Part shown: positions 8,372 to 15,860 of the stretch, piece by piece | Layout of the letters: every line of letters begins with the position of its first letter | How positions within the stretch are numbered: the stretch's first letter is position 1 | Origin: JAAZMA01 sp036720245 | GTDB lineage: Bacteria > Bacillota > Clostridia > Tissierellales > Tepidimicrobiaceae | Direction of reading: 5' to 3' | DNA: 18,544 bases | NCBI GenBank assembly: GCA_036720245.1 | Contig: DAIMNI010000045.1 | Span: forward strand, 1 to 18,544 | Notes under the pieces: generated by a model | The model's database searches: none | What the model saw: only the letters and a program-made list of their open reading frames with translations | What the model was told of the DNA's origin: nothing | Made by a program: the position numbers and the translations under genes

Positions 8372-8752
8372 ATGAAAAATATTTTAATTACTAATAATAA
8401 ATATGTATATGATAAATATAAAGATAAGTTTGAAACAGTATATGATAAGAATTTTACATATTTCGATGTATTAGAATATGTAAGGAACAAAGTTCATGAT
8501 GGTCATGAACTACTTACACATCCATTATCTGGTTCAGTAAAGCCAAATGAAACCCCTTTTAAATCTGTTATAATATCTAATAAAAAAGAAGTTTTGGATT
8601 TTAATAGCTTGAAAATTATAGAGGACAGTATAGCTACCTATAAAAAATTTGTATCCATTAAACCTACATTTGATTGGCCAGAAAGTATATTAGACGATTT
8701 TATGGTTATAGATTTGTCTTTAATAGACAATGCCATTAATAGTATGATTTAA
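8372..8752 (+). CDS. GrdX family protein
   Basis: 126-residue cytosolic protein resembling GrdX, a small protein of unknown biochemical role encoded in glycine, sarcosine and betaine reductase clusters of amino-acid-fermenting Clostridia. The strongest signature is the central HELLTHPLSGSVKPNETP (45-62), followed by a short beta segment (SVIIS) and LDFNSLKIIEDSI (75-87), the family pattern as I recall it. GGAGGA lies 6 nt before the ATG. It is a single-gene unit with its own promoter and a terminator shared with HPr. No selenoprotein or reductase genes lie nearby, so its link to Stickland metabolism here is only by family. Confidence 0.8.
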   Translation: MKNILITNNKYVYDKYKDKFETVYDKNFTYFDVLEYVRNKVHDGHELLTHPLSGSVKPNETPFKSVIISNKKEVLDFNSLKIIEDSIATYKKFVSIKPTFDWPESILDDFMVIDLSLIDNAINSMI

Positions 8753-8755
8753 ACA

Positions 8756-8776
8756 AAGACGACCACTGGTCGTCTT
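8756..8776. terminator. Bidirectional terminator between the grdX-like gene and HPr
   Basis: AAGACGACCA (8756-8765) and TGGTCGTCTT (8767-8776) form a perfect 10-bp inverted repeat. It sits in the 22-bp gap between two convergent genes and overlaps the HPr stop codon. On the minus strand the stem is followed by a T-rich TTGTTT. On the plus strand the T-run is poor, so it probably serves mainly the HPr transcript. Confidence 0.8.
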
Positions 8777-9038
8777 AGTCTCCTAAATTTGATTCCAAAA
8801 ACTCCTTTAATTCAACCATGGCTTCCTCTTCATCTTCACCTCTTGTAATTAATTTTATTTCTTGTCCATGGGCTGCACCTAGACTCATTACTCCTATTAT
8901 GCTTTTCCCATTAATTTTTTTCCCTTCCATTTCCAAATATATATCTGCCAAAAATTTACTAGACTTTTGAACAAATATTGCAGCAGGCCTAGCATGTAAC
9001 CCTACTTCTAAATTTATTTTTACTTTTTCTTCTTTCAT
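8775..9038 (-). CDS. ptsH: HPr family phosphocarrier protein
   Basis: 87-residue PTS phosphocarrier that passes phosphate from enzyme I (His15) to sugar-specific EIIA proteins; in Firmicutes, phosphorylation at Ser46 makes it a CcpA co-regulator. GLHARPAA (13-20) carries His15, and NGKSIIGVMSL (43-53) carries Ser46. The locus matches that of Bacillus crh (rapZ-yvcK-whiA-crh), but Crh has Gln15, so this is a catalytic HPr by sequence. The ATG follows the whiA TAA with no gap (TAAATG), and the ribosome binding site AAGGGGAAG lies inside the end of whiA, so the two are probably translationally coupled. Confidence 0.93.
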   Translation of the reverse strand: MKEEKVKINLEVGLHARPAAIFVQKSSKFLADIYLEMEGKKINGKSIIGVMSLGAAHGQEIKLITRGEDEEEAMVELKEFLESNLGD

Positions 9039-9992
9039 TTAAACTTCCCCTTTCCTTAATTTATCTGCAATTTCTTCTATTTTTCTAAATCTATGATTTA
9101 TCCCTGATTTACCCAAGGGTGGATCTAGCATATTGCCTAATTCTTTCAGGCTAGCACCCCTATGTTCTAATCTTAAATATGCAATTTCCTGTAAATTCTT
9201 AGGTAATTTCCCTATGCCCATTTTTTCTTCTATTATTTCTATATTGTTTACTTGTTTTAAAGAGGCATTTATGGTTTTATCTAAATTAGCTGTCTCACAA
9301 TTTACTATTCGATTTATATTGTTTCTAATATCCTTTAACACTCTTATATCTTCAAACTTTAATAAGGCTTGATGGGCACCTATTATATTTAAAATATCTG
9401 ATATTTGCTCCCCCTCTTTTAAATAAATAATATAATTCTCTTTTCTCATTATTATTTTAGAGTTCAAATTAAAAGAATTTATTATATTTGATAGTTCTAC
9501 ACTATGCTCATGATTATTTGTAACAAATTCTAAATGATAGGCTTTTTCTGGATTAGAAATAGAACCTCCCCCTAAAAAAGCCCCCCTAATATAGGCTCTT
9601 TTACAACATCTGCCTTCCACTAATTTTTCAGGGATTTTATAATTTATATCAAAAAAACTATTTTCATCAGTTAAAAAACCTATATCTTCTAGTATTTTTT
9701 TAGTTATTTCCGTATTGTTTATAATTATTATATAATTATTATTTTTTTTAAGCTGTTTGTTTTTTCTAACCATAACTTCAACATTTGTATTGTATAGATC
9801 TTTTATTAGAATAAATATTCTTCTAGCTATGGCAGCGTTTTCAGTAACAAATTTTAATCTTAAGCTTTTCATTTTACTAAATTGTATAGTACCACTAATT
9901 CGTATAATTGCTGCTAATTCTGCCAATGCACAGCAATGGTTTTCAATTGGAAGTCTGGCCAATTCATTTTTTGTCATAGATGAAAAGGACAT
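9039..9992 (-). CDS. whiA: DNA-binding protein WhiA
   Basis: 317-residue WhiA-family protein. It is needed for sporulation in Streptomyces and affects division and chromosome segregation in Bacillus. It combines a LAGLIDADG homing-endonuclease-like fold without nuclease activity (CKRAYIRGAFLGGGSIS, 130-146) with a C-terminal helix-turn-helix (about 265-312, including SLKELGNMLDPPLGKSGINH). The conserved linker region RVLKDIRNNINRIVNCE is at 217-233. The start follows AGGAG with good spacing. It lies between the NUDIX gene (27-nt gap) and HPr (no gap). The usual upstream neighbour glmR is here displaced by about 2.2 kb. Confidence 0.96.
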   Translation of the reverse strand: MSFSSMTKNELARLPIENHCCALAELAAIIRISGTIQFSKMKSLRLKFVTENAAIARRIFILIKDLYNTNVEVMVRKNKQLKKNNNYIIIINNTEITKKILEDIGFLTDENSFFDINYKIPEKLVEGRCCKRAYIRGAFLGGGSISNPEKAYHLEFVTNNHEHSVELSNIINSFNLNSKIIMRKENYIIYLKEGEQISDILNIIGAHQALLKFEDIRVLKDIRNNINRIVNCETANLDKTINASLKQVNNIEIIEEKMGIGKLPKNLQEIAYLRLEHRGASLKELGNMLDPPLGKSGINHRFRKIEEIADKLRKGEV

Positions 9993-10019
9993 TTTATCTC
10001 TCCTAATTTTATATTTTTC

Positions 10020-10421
10020 CTATATTAACATTAATGCCTTATCTATTATCTTTCTTTCATCTTCGTATTTTATTAATTCTTGTACTTTATCTATATGAAC
10101 AAAGGTAGCCTCTATAAAACCCTCCCTTTTTTGTGGAAAAGCTGTCATATTATTAGCCTCCATTAGATACCAATGAACTGTTTTATAGATAGTTTCGTCC
10201 CCTTTCATATTTTTATAAGTATAGTGTACCATTCCAATATATTTTTTTATTTCAGCCTTTACTCCAGATTCTTCAAAGACTTCTCTTAAGGCAGTTTCCC
10301 TTATATCTTCGCTTTTTTCCGTTCTTCCCTTAGGCAGCACCCAGTCCCCATTAAATTTTCTCAATAATAAAATTGTGTTTTTAAAAACTACAACTCCTCC
10401 TGCACTTACCTCCTCTGTCAT
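10020..10421 (-). CDS. NUDIX hydrolase
   Basis: 133-residue member of the NUDIX superfamily, which cleaves nucleoside diphosphates linked to another group; the substrate is not predictable from sequence. The full NUDIX box G-x5-E-x7-REVFEESG spans 32-53 (Gly32, Glu38, Arg46, Glu47, Glu50, Glu51). LPKGR before it and the Trp27 region resemble diadenosine polyphosphate and mRNA-decapping-like NUDIX enzymes, but that is weak. The ATG at 10421 is preferred: AGGAG lies 8 nt before it, whereas the in-frame GTG at 10430 abuts that site. It leads the whiA-HPr transcript. Confidence 0.9.
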   Translation of the reverse strand: MTEEVSAGGVVVFKNTILLLRKFNGDWVLPKGRTEKSEDIRETALREVFEESGVKAEIKKYIGMVHYTYKNMKGDETIYKTVHWYLMEANNMTAFPQKREGFIEATFVHIDKVQELIKYEDERKIIDKALMLI

Positions 10422-10448
10422 TAATACCACTCCTATTTTCCCTTAGAT

Positions 10449-10463
10449 ATTATAGTTATTATA
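10449..10463 (-). promoter_or_regulatory. Tandem TATAAT boxes before the NUDIX-whiA-HPr operon
   Basis: On the minus strand two perfect TATAAT hexamers (10458-10463 and 10449-10454) precede the NUDIX gene, the nearer one about 28 bp before its ATG. No good -35 is seen at 17 nt for either. The 124-134 bp divergent gap is otherwise plain AT-rich sequence. Confidence 0.4.
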
Positions 10464-10554
10464 CTACAAAACTAAATTTAATGCTAAATTATTTCAAATC
10501 TTATTTAAAATATAGTATTATAGAGATAAAGAATCTATTAAAGGAGGAATTGTA

Positions 10555-11589
10555 GTGAAAATTGATATGAATTATGTATTAAAAAATTTAGAAGAATTAT
10601 TAAAGACTCCAAGTCCAACAGGAAATACCGAAAATGCTATTAATTTTGTAGAAGCAGAGTTTAAATCCATGGGAATACCTACTTACAGAACAAATAAAGA
10701 AGCCTTAGTAGCTACTATAGAGGGGAAAAATACAGATAAAGAAATTACTCTTTCTGGCCATGTAGACACTTTAGGTGGAATGGTTAAGGAAATAAAGTCC
10801 AATGGTAGATTAAAATTAACTCAAATTGGTGGATATGTATGGAGTACTGTAGAGGGAGAATATGTAAGCATCGAAACTCTAGAAGGCAAAAAATATACAG
10901 GAACTATACTTACTACTGCAGCCTCTTCTCATGTTCATGGAGATGAAACTAAAACCATAGAAAGAAATCAAGCCAATATGGAAATAAGACTAGATGAAAA
11001 GGTTAATACTAGTGAAGATGTTGAAAAATTAGGAATTAATGTGGGAGATTTTATATTCTTTGACCCAAGGGTTATAATTACAGATAGTGGATTTATTAAA
11101 TCTAGACATTTAGACGATAAAGCTGGAGTAGCCTCTATACTAGGAATTGCTAAATATTTAATTGATAATAATATTAAACCAAGATGTACCACTAATTTCT
11201 TTATTAGCAATTATGAAGAAGTAGGCCATGGTGCCAGTGCAGCTATACCTGAAAAAACCACTGAATTTATTGCCATAGATATGGCAGCACCAGGAGAAGG
11301 GCAAACCTCTGATGAATTTTCTGTAACGATTTGTGCAAAAGATAGTTCTGGCCCCTATAATTTAGAATTAAAAAAGAAATTAATTAATTTAGCAAAAGAA
11401 AACAATATTGATTATAAAATAGACATTTATCCATACTATGGTTCTGATGGTTCTGCCACTTTGCGTGCAGGCAATGATTTTAAAGTAGGACTAATTGGAC
11501 CTGGGGTAGATGCATCCCACTCTTTTGAGAGAACTCATAGGGATGCTATAGAAAATACTATTAAACTGGGAATTGCATATTTACAATAG
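10555..11589 (+). CDS. M42 family metallopeptidase (glutamyl/deblocking aminopeptidase type)
   Basis: 344-residue cytosolic zinc aminopeptidase of family M42 (FrvX/YsdC/PepA-like), which trims peptides, usually as large tetrahedral assemblies. Expected di-metal ligands are visible: His69 in SGHVD (67-71), Asp187 in SRHLDDKAG (183-191), Glu222 with the catalytic-type Glu221 in NYEEVGHGA (219-227), Asp242 in AIDMA, and His322 in DASHSFERTH (319-328). The GTG start at 10555 lies 7 nt after AAGGAGG, better placed than the ATG at 10567. It diverges from the NUDIX gene. A family with broad peptidase use fits an amino-acid-fermenting lifestyle, but specificity is not readable. Confidence 0.93.
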   Translation: MKIDMNYVLKNLEELLKTPSPTGNTENAINFVEAEFKSMGIPTYRTNKEALVATIEGKNTDKEITLSGHVDTLGGMVKEIKSNGRLKLTQIGGYVWSTVEGEYVSIETLEGKKYTGTILTTAASSHVHGDETKTIERNQANMEIRLDEKVNTSEDVEKLGINVGDFIFFDPRVIITDSGFIKSRHLDDKAGVASILGIAKYLIDNNIKPRCTTNFFISNYEEVGHGASAAIPEKTTEFIAIDMAAPGEGQTSDEFSVTICAKDSSGPYNLELKKKLINLAKENNIDYKIDIYPYYGSDGSATLRAGNDFKVGLIGPGVDASHSFERTHRDAIENTIKLGIAYLQ

Positions 11590-11601
11590 TAAGCTGGGAT
11601 A

Positions 11602-11649
11602 ATGGGACAACGGGGACGGTTCTCTTTGTCCCATAAAGTCCCCTGTCCC
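11602..11649. repeat. REP-like palindromic repeat between the M42 gene and the 176-residue gene
   Basis: ATGGGACAA (11602-11610) and TTGTCCCAT (11626-11634) form a 9-bp stem around a loop containing GGGACGGTTCTCT. A competing stem pairs the GGGAC...GGGGAC strand (11604-11616) with GTCCCCTGTCCC (11638-11649). The core GGGACGGTTCTC-TTGTCCC recurs in reverse orientation at 18461-18493. No T-run follows, so it is not an obvious intrinsic terminator. Confidence 0.8.
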
Positions 11650-11711
11650 AAGTATTACCAGGTTTATTTTCTGTATTAATAATTAAAATATAGATACAGT
11701 TAAATGGAAGG

Positions 11712-12242
11712 GTGATGAAAATTACTTTAAATGAAAGATTTATTATAAATTTGCAGGGAAAATCCTATGTTACTTATGAGGGGCTATTAGATTTGGCTCA
11801 TCAGAAAAACCTAAAATCCTTAGAAGTAGAAATAATTCAATTTCCTAATAAGGAAAACAATATGACTGCTATATGTAGTGCTAGGGCTGCTACTGAGGAT
11901 GAAATATATGTTGATATAGGAGATGCCAGTCCTCAATCTGTTAATTCTAATATAGCCCCTCATTTAATTCGTATGGCCTCAACTCGTGCCAAGGCCAGAG
12001 TTTTACGGGATCTTACTAATATAGGTATGACTGCCATTGAGGAATTGTCCTATAATGATAATGTTTCAGAAGCTGAAGAATCCTATACTCCCACCTCAGA
12101 GGAACCCCCTACTAAAAGGCAATTAGAGACCATTAAAAAATTAGCAGAGGGATTAAATACTAATATAGATTATGATAGTTTAAATAAAAAGACTGCAGGA
12201 AATTTAATATCTAAAATGTTAGATGAAATAAAGAAAGCCTAA
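11712..12242 (+). CDS. Hypothetical protein with TRAKARxLRD motif
   Basis: 176 residues; I do not recognise a named family. The N-terminal part has LQGKSYVTYEGLLDLAHQKN (14-33), a beta-rich middle ending in DIGDASPQSV (68-77), and an RMASTRAKARVLRDLTNIGM segment (87-106) ending in EEL. That pattern is reminiscent of uncharacterised proteins of phages, archaea and some bacteria near DNA-recombination genes, but this is memory only. A charged, probably disordered linker (113-132) leads to a small helical C-terminal module (134-175; TKRQLETIKKLAEGL). The start is GTG 11712 or ATG 11715; GGAAGGG lies very close to both. Function unknown; ends in a terminator shared with glmR. Confidence 0.75.
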   Translation: MMKITLNERFIINLQGKSYVTYEGLLDLAHQKNLKSLEVEIIQFPNKENNMTAICSARAATEDEIYVDIGDASPQSVNSNIAPHLIRMASTRAKARVLRDLTNIGMTAIEELSYNDNVSEAEESYTPTSEEPPTKRQLETIKKLAEGLNTNIDYDSLNKKTAGNLISKMLDEIKKA

Positions 12243-12270
12243 ATCTCTTTAAAAGGCTTTCTTCTTTTTT
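12231..12270 (+). terminator. Terminator overlapping the ends of two convergent genes
   Basis: AAGAAAGCCT (12231-12240) pairs perfectly with AGGCTTTCTT (12254-12263), followed by CTTTTTT. The left arm codes the last residues of the 176-residue protein and the right arm codes the last residues of GlmR on the other strand. Only 6 bp separate the two stop codons. On the minus strand the stem is followed by a weaker TATTT, so it may work both ways. Confidence 0.85.
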
Positions 12271-13304
12271 ATATCTATCAATAATTGACTTAAAACTATA
12301 GAATCATGGCGGATATAGTCCTTTTTAATATCTACTAAATTGGCCTGAATCAACTTTATATTTTTATTATTTAAAGTTTTTTCATCATTTTTCCCTAGTA
12401 CTACTGGTTTTGAACCATCTATTGTATATTTTTTTAAATAGGCTTTAGGTATTTCTTCTTCATTTACAATTACATAATCGATAAAATCTTCTCTACTATG
12501 TTTAAGTATAGCCTCCACATGGTCTAATACCGTATAATCATCTGTTTCCCCTGGTTGGGTCATTATATTAGATATATATACTACAGCACCACTAGATTCA
12601 TAAATTTTATCTACCATATTATTTACAAGTAAATTTGGAATAATACTAGTGTATAAGCTACCTGGCCCTAATACTATTAAATCTGCCTCTTCTATGGACT
12701 CAACTGCCTCTATTAAGGGATAAGTCATAGTAGGTTCCATATACATTCTATTTATCCTGCTGGAAAGCTCTTGAGTTCTTAATGGAATTTCAGATTCTCC
12801 TTTTATAGTTTTCCCATTTTCTAATTCTGCAATCAAGGTAACATCTTCTAAAGTCATAGGTAGAACTTTACCTGTAACCGCCAATACATTACTAGTTTCC
12901 TTTATGGCCATTTCAAAACTACCATAGATTTCATTCATTGCCGCTATAAACAAATTTCCAAAATTTTGTCCTTTGAGTACCCCTTCTTCAAATCTATATT
13001 GAAGTAATTTTTCCATAGTAGGTTCTGTATTGGCCAATGCCAATAGGCAAGAGCGAATATCCCCTGGTGGAAGCATTCCCAAATCTTCTCTTAGTACTCC
13101 TGAACCCCCACCATCATCAGCTACTGTAACTATAGCTGTAATATTAGAAGTGAACTCCTTTAGCCCACGAAGTAATACTGATAAACCTGTACCTCCACCA
13201 ACTACCACTACTTTTGGAGCCTCAGATAGAACTTTTTCTTTGTAGATAATATTATTTAATTCTTCCCTACTTAAATTTTTATTGATTTTGGTCTTCTTTT
13301 CCAT
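12249..13304 (-). CDS. glmR: Gluconeogenesis factor GlmR (YvcK), CofD-like
   Basis: 351-residue cytosolic protein of the YvcK/CofD-like family. In Bacillus it binds UDP-GlcNAc and steers carbon into cell-wall precursors through GlmS, and it is needed for growth on gluconeogenic carbon sources. Visible are PKVVVVGGGTGLSVLLRGLK (30-49), TVADDGGGSGVLREDLGMLPPGDIR (60-84) and LGPGSLYTSIIPNLLV (212-227), all family signatures. About 29 residues precede the usual start of the fold. AGGAG lies 11 nt before this ATG and 7 nt before an out-of-frame ATG at 13308 that gives only a very short peptide. It follows rapZ by 16 nt and is the last gene of the operon. Confidence 0.95.
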   Translation of the reverse strand: MEKKTKINKNLSREELNNIIYKEKVLSEAPKVVVVGGGTGLSVLLRGLKEFTSNITAIVTVADDGGGSGVLREDLGMLPPGDIRSCLLALANTEPTMEKLLQYRFEEGVLKGQNFGNLFIAAMNEIYGSFEMAIKETSNVLAVTGKVLPMTLEDVTLIAELENGKTIKGESEIPLRTQELSSRINRMYMEPTMTYPLIEAVESIEEADLIVLGPGSLYTSIIPNLLVNNMVDKIYESSGAVVYISNIMTQPGETDDYTVLDHVEAILKHSREDFIDYVIVNEEEIPKAYLKKYTIDGSKPVVLGKNDEKTLNNKNIKLIQANLVDIKKDYIRHDSIVLSQLLIDIKKKKAF

Positions 13305-13320
13305 CCATAGTACAACTCCT

Positions 13321-14178
13321 TTACTCTAATCTATAATCTCTATGGATAGCAATAGTTCTGTGACCTTCACTTTTAAGTTTTTCCTCAATATCCTTTGCTA
13401 TGGCCACTGATCTATGTTTCCCACCTGTACAACCTATTCCTATTATAAGCTGAGTCTTCCCTTCTTTTATATAATAGGGAATTAAGAAACTTAACATATC
13501 CATTAGTTTTTCGATAAATATTCTTGTTTGTTTCCACTTAAATACATAATCTCGTACATCTGAATCTTCCCCTGTTAATTCTTTTAATTCTTTTACATAA
13601 TAGGGATTAGGTATAAATCTCACATCAAAAACCAAATCTGCATCTAAAAGTATCCCGTATTTGAAACCAAATGAAACAACTGATATAGTTAGTTTTCGTA
13701 ATTCTTTACCCTCTAAGAAAATTTTAACTATTTCTTCCTTCAACATGCCTATGGTTAGCATTGAGGTATCTATTATATAATTGGCCTGATTTCTTACTTC
13801 CTGCAATAGAATTCTTTCTCTTTCTATGCCATCTATAATTCTACCACTAGGATTTAGTGGATGAGGCCTTCTTAATTCTTTATACCTTTTTATTAACACA
13901 TTGTCCTCGGCATCTAAAAATAAAATTCTATATTTTAAACCTTGTTCATTTAAATCGTCTAAGCCCTCAAATAAATCTTCAAAAAATATTCCCCCTCTAA
14001 TATCCACCACTACGGCTACCTTGTCTATATTTCTTTTAGATTCATAACAAAGCTCAGCAAACTTGGGAAGTAATTGAGGAGGTAGATTATCCATACAATA
14101 ATATCCTATATCTTCCATAGCCTTCATGGCTTGAGATTTCCCTGCTCCAGACATTCCCGTTATTATAACAAATTCCAA
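13321..14178 (-). CDS. rapZ: RNase adapter RapZ / YvcJ nucleotide-binding protein
   Basis: 285-residue P-loop protein. In E. coli RapZ guides RNase E to the sRNA GlmZ and so sets GlmS levels; the Firmicute YvcJ hydrolyses nucleotides and its target is less clear. Walker A GMSGAGKS is at 8-15 and a Walker B-like VVVDIRGG at 56-63. The C-terminal domain has DVRFIPNPYYV (185-195) and GIGCTGGKHRS (247-257), both strongly conserved. The start is TTG, 8 nt after GGAGG; no ATG fits. It begins 3 nt after the PHP gene stop and precedes glmR, the standard rapZ-glmR pair. Confidence 0.96.
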   Translation of the reverse strand: MEFVIITGMSGAGKSQAMKAMEDIGYYCMDNLPPQLLPKFAELCYESKRNIDKVAVVVDIRGGIFFEDLFEGLDDLNEQGLKYRILFLDAEDNVLIKRYKELRRPHPLNPSGRIIDGIERERILLQEVRNQANYIIDTSMLTIGMLKEEIVKIFLEGKELRKLTISVVSFGFKYGILLDADLVFDVRFIPNPYYVKELKELTGEDSDVRDYVFKWKQTRIFIEKLMDMLSFLIPYYIKEGKTQLIIGIGCTGGKHRSVAIAKDIEEKLKSEGHRTIAIHRDYRLE

Positions 14179-14181
14179 ACT

Positions 14182-14925
14182 CTACACCTCCATATTATCC
14201 TCTGCATTTCTAATCCTATTAACTGGAACTTTTGCTTTTAAAGCCCTTTCTATGCTATTTTTAAAATCTCCAACCTTAGATGGATCATGGGCATCACTAT
14301 TTATAATAAATTCTACATCGGTTTTAAGGGCCTTTTCTATATTTTCTACTGATAATTGACTATGGCTAGAATTAATCTCCAATGCTATATTGTTTTCATA
14401 GGCAATTTGAGCAATCCTTTCTATATCTAATTTTGACTTACTTCCAGGATGGGTGATTATATCTATTGGATATTTTTCTATAGCCCCAATAATTGCATTG
14501 GTATTTAATTTTATGGCCTTATCCCTTAAAAAAGATAGCTTTTTAGATAAAATGTTTAATACATAGAAATTATACATAGAGCGTAAATTCTTTGGCATTA
14601 TTCCATAGTGGAAACCTAATAATAATATATCTATTATTTCTAGTATATCCTTATCTACATCTATACCTCCATTATAATCCACAATATTGGCTTCTACACC
14701 TAATAATATTTTTATATCTCCATATTCTTTATTTAACTTATCTATTTCTTCCCTCATTTTAAATAAATCTTTTTTTTTCACCCCATAGAAAATATGCCCT
14801 GGTCCATGATCGCAAATTGCTATTTCTTTTAATCCTTTTTTTCTTGCTGCCTCTACATTTTCCCTAATAGTTCCCTTTCCATGGCTAAATATAGTGTGAG
14901 TATGGTAATCTCCTATTATTTTCAT
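14182..14925 (-). CDS. PHP domain phosphoesterase
   Basis: 247-residue protein of the polymerase-and-histidinol-phosphatase fold, closest in layout to YcdX-like metal-dependent phosphoesterases. Metal-site residues are visible in the expected order: His8 and His10 (DYHTH), Asp39-His40 (CDHG), Glu78 (GVEAN), His106 (GFHYG), His159 (THPGS), and Asp211 with His213 (SDAHD). The full set suggests an active trinuclear site. The substrate is unknown; histidinol phosphatase is unlikely because no his genes are near. GAAAGGGA precedes the ATG, 11 nt after the murB stop, so it is co-transcribed with murB and rapZ. Confidence 0.9.
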   Translation of the reverse strand: MKIIGDYHTHTIFSHGKGTIRENVEAARKKGLKEIAICDHGPGHIFYGVKKKDLFKMREEIDKLNKEYGDIKILLGVEANIVDYNGGIDVDKDILEIIDILLLGFHYGIMPKNLRSMYNFYVLNILSKKLSFLRDKAIKLNTNAIIGAIEKYPIDIITHPGSKSKLDIERIAQIAYENNIALEINSSHSQLSVENIEKALKTDVEFIINSDAHDPSKVGDFKNSIERALKAKVPVNRIRNAEDNMEV

Positions 14926-14936
14926 CTTGTCCCTTT

Positions 14937-15842
14937 CTAATCCCCAATTATTTTTATTTCTGTTTCTAATTGCACCCCAAATTCATCCTTAACTATTTTT
15001 TGTACTGTCTTAATTAAAGTATAAACCTCCCTAAAATTAGCCTCTCCAACATTAATTACAAAACCACAATGCTTTTCAGAAATTTGAGCATCCCCATATC
15101 TTAAACCTCTAAGGCCTGCATCTTCGATTAATTTCCCTGCAAAATATCCAGTTGGTCTTTTAAAAGTACTGCCTCCACTGGGGTATTCTAAAGGCTGTTT
15201 AGATTGTCGTCTATGGGCTAAGTCCTCCATCTTTTCTTTTATACTGAATTTTTCCCCTTTTTGCAATTGGAATTCTGTAGATAATACTATTAAATTATCA
15301 TCCACTACTTTAGAACCCCTATATCTAAAATTCATCCCTTCATTGCTAATTTCTATTATATTATTATTCTCATCTAATGCCCTTACTTTTAATACTATAT
15401 CTTTCATCTCCCCACCATAGGCTCCTGCATTCATGGCAATAGCTCCACCTACAGCACCAGGTATTCCACTGGCAAATTCAAAGCCTGTTAGGGAATTTTC
15501 TAAGGTGTATTTTCCAATATCTGATAATAATGCTCCTGCTTCACAATTTATTCTATCCCCATCTATAGATATTTTATTATATTTATCTGCTATTTTAACA
15601 ACTGCCCCTCTAATTCCAGTGTCTTTAACAAGTAAATTAGTACCATTTCCCATAATAAAATATTTTATATTATTTTCCCTTAAAAACTTAATACTATTTA
15701 TTATATTTTCTTCAGTTTTAGGTATTATCATTATATCAGCAGGACCACCTATTTTAAAAGAAGTATGATTCTTCATAGGTTCATTAAATAATATTATTCC
15801 AAAATCTACATCTTCAAATAATTTAACATAATTGTTTTCCAA
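14937..15842 (-). CDS. murB: UDP-N-acetylenolpyruvoylglucosamine reductase
   Basis: FAD enzyme that reduces UDP-GlcNAc-enolpyruvate to UDP-MurNAc, the second committed step of peptidoglycan synthesis. 301 residues, the short type II form usual in Firmicutes. The FAD domain has NHTSFKIGGPAD (25-36), GNGTNLLV (65-72) and GIPGAVGGAIAMNAGAYGGE (126-145). YRGS (174-177) carries Arg175, SGGSTFKRP (222-230) the catalytic Ser225, and LETEI near the end the expected Glu295. The start is TTG, 8 nt after AGGAG. It lies 18 nt after the solute-binding protein gene, so the two share a transcript. Confidence 0.97.
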   Translation of the reverse strand: MENNYVKLFEDVDFGIILFNEPMKNHTSFKIGGPADIMIIPKTEENIINSIKFLRENNIKYFIMGNGTNLLVKDTGIRGAVVKIADKYNKISIDGDRINCEAGALLSDIGKYTLENSLTGFEFASGIPGAVGGAIAMNAGAYGGEMKDIVLKVRALDENNNIIEISNEGMNFRYRGSKVVDDNLIVLSTEFQLQKGEKFSIKEKMEDLAHRRQSKQPLEYPSGGSTFKRPTGYFAGKLIEDAGLRGLRYGDAQISEKHCGFVINVGEANFREVYTLIKTVQKIVKDEFGVQLETEIKIIGD

Positions 15843-15860
15843 AATACCACTCCTATATAT

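Noticed and set aside
9757..10098. Plus-strand open frame of 113 codons across the whiA-NUDIX junction
   Set aside because: Antisense to two conserved genes, without a supported start or domain.
11590..11711. Small gene between the M42 gene and the 176-residue gene
   Set aside because: The space is filled by a palindromic repeat and AT-rich sequence, with no start plus ribosome binding site leading to an open frame.
13306..13308. Alternative ATG for glmR 4 bases upstream
   Set aside because: It has the better Shine-Dalgarno distance but is out of frame and gives only a nine-codon peptide.
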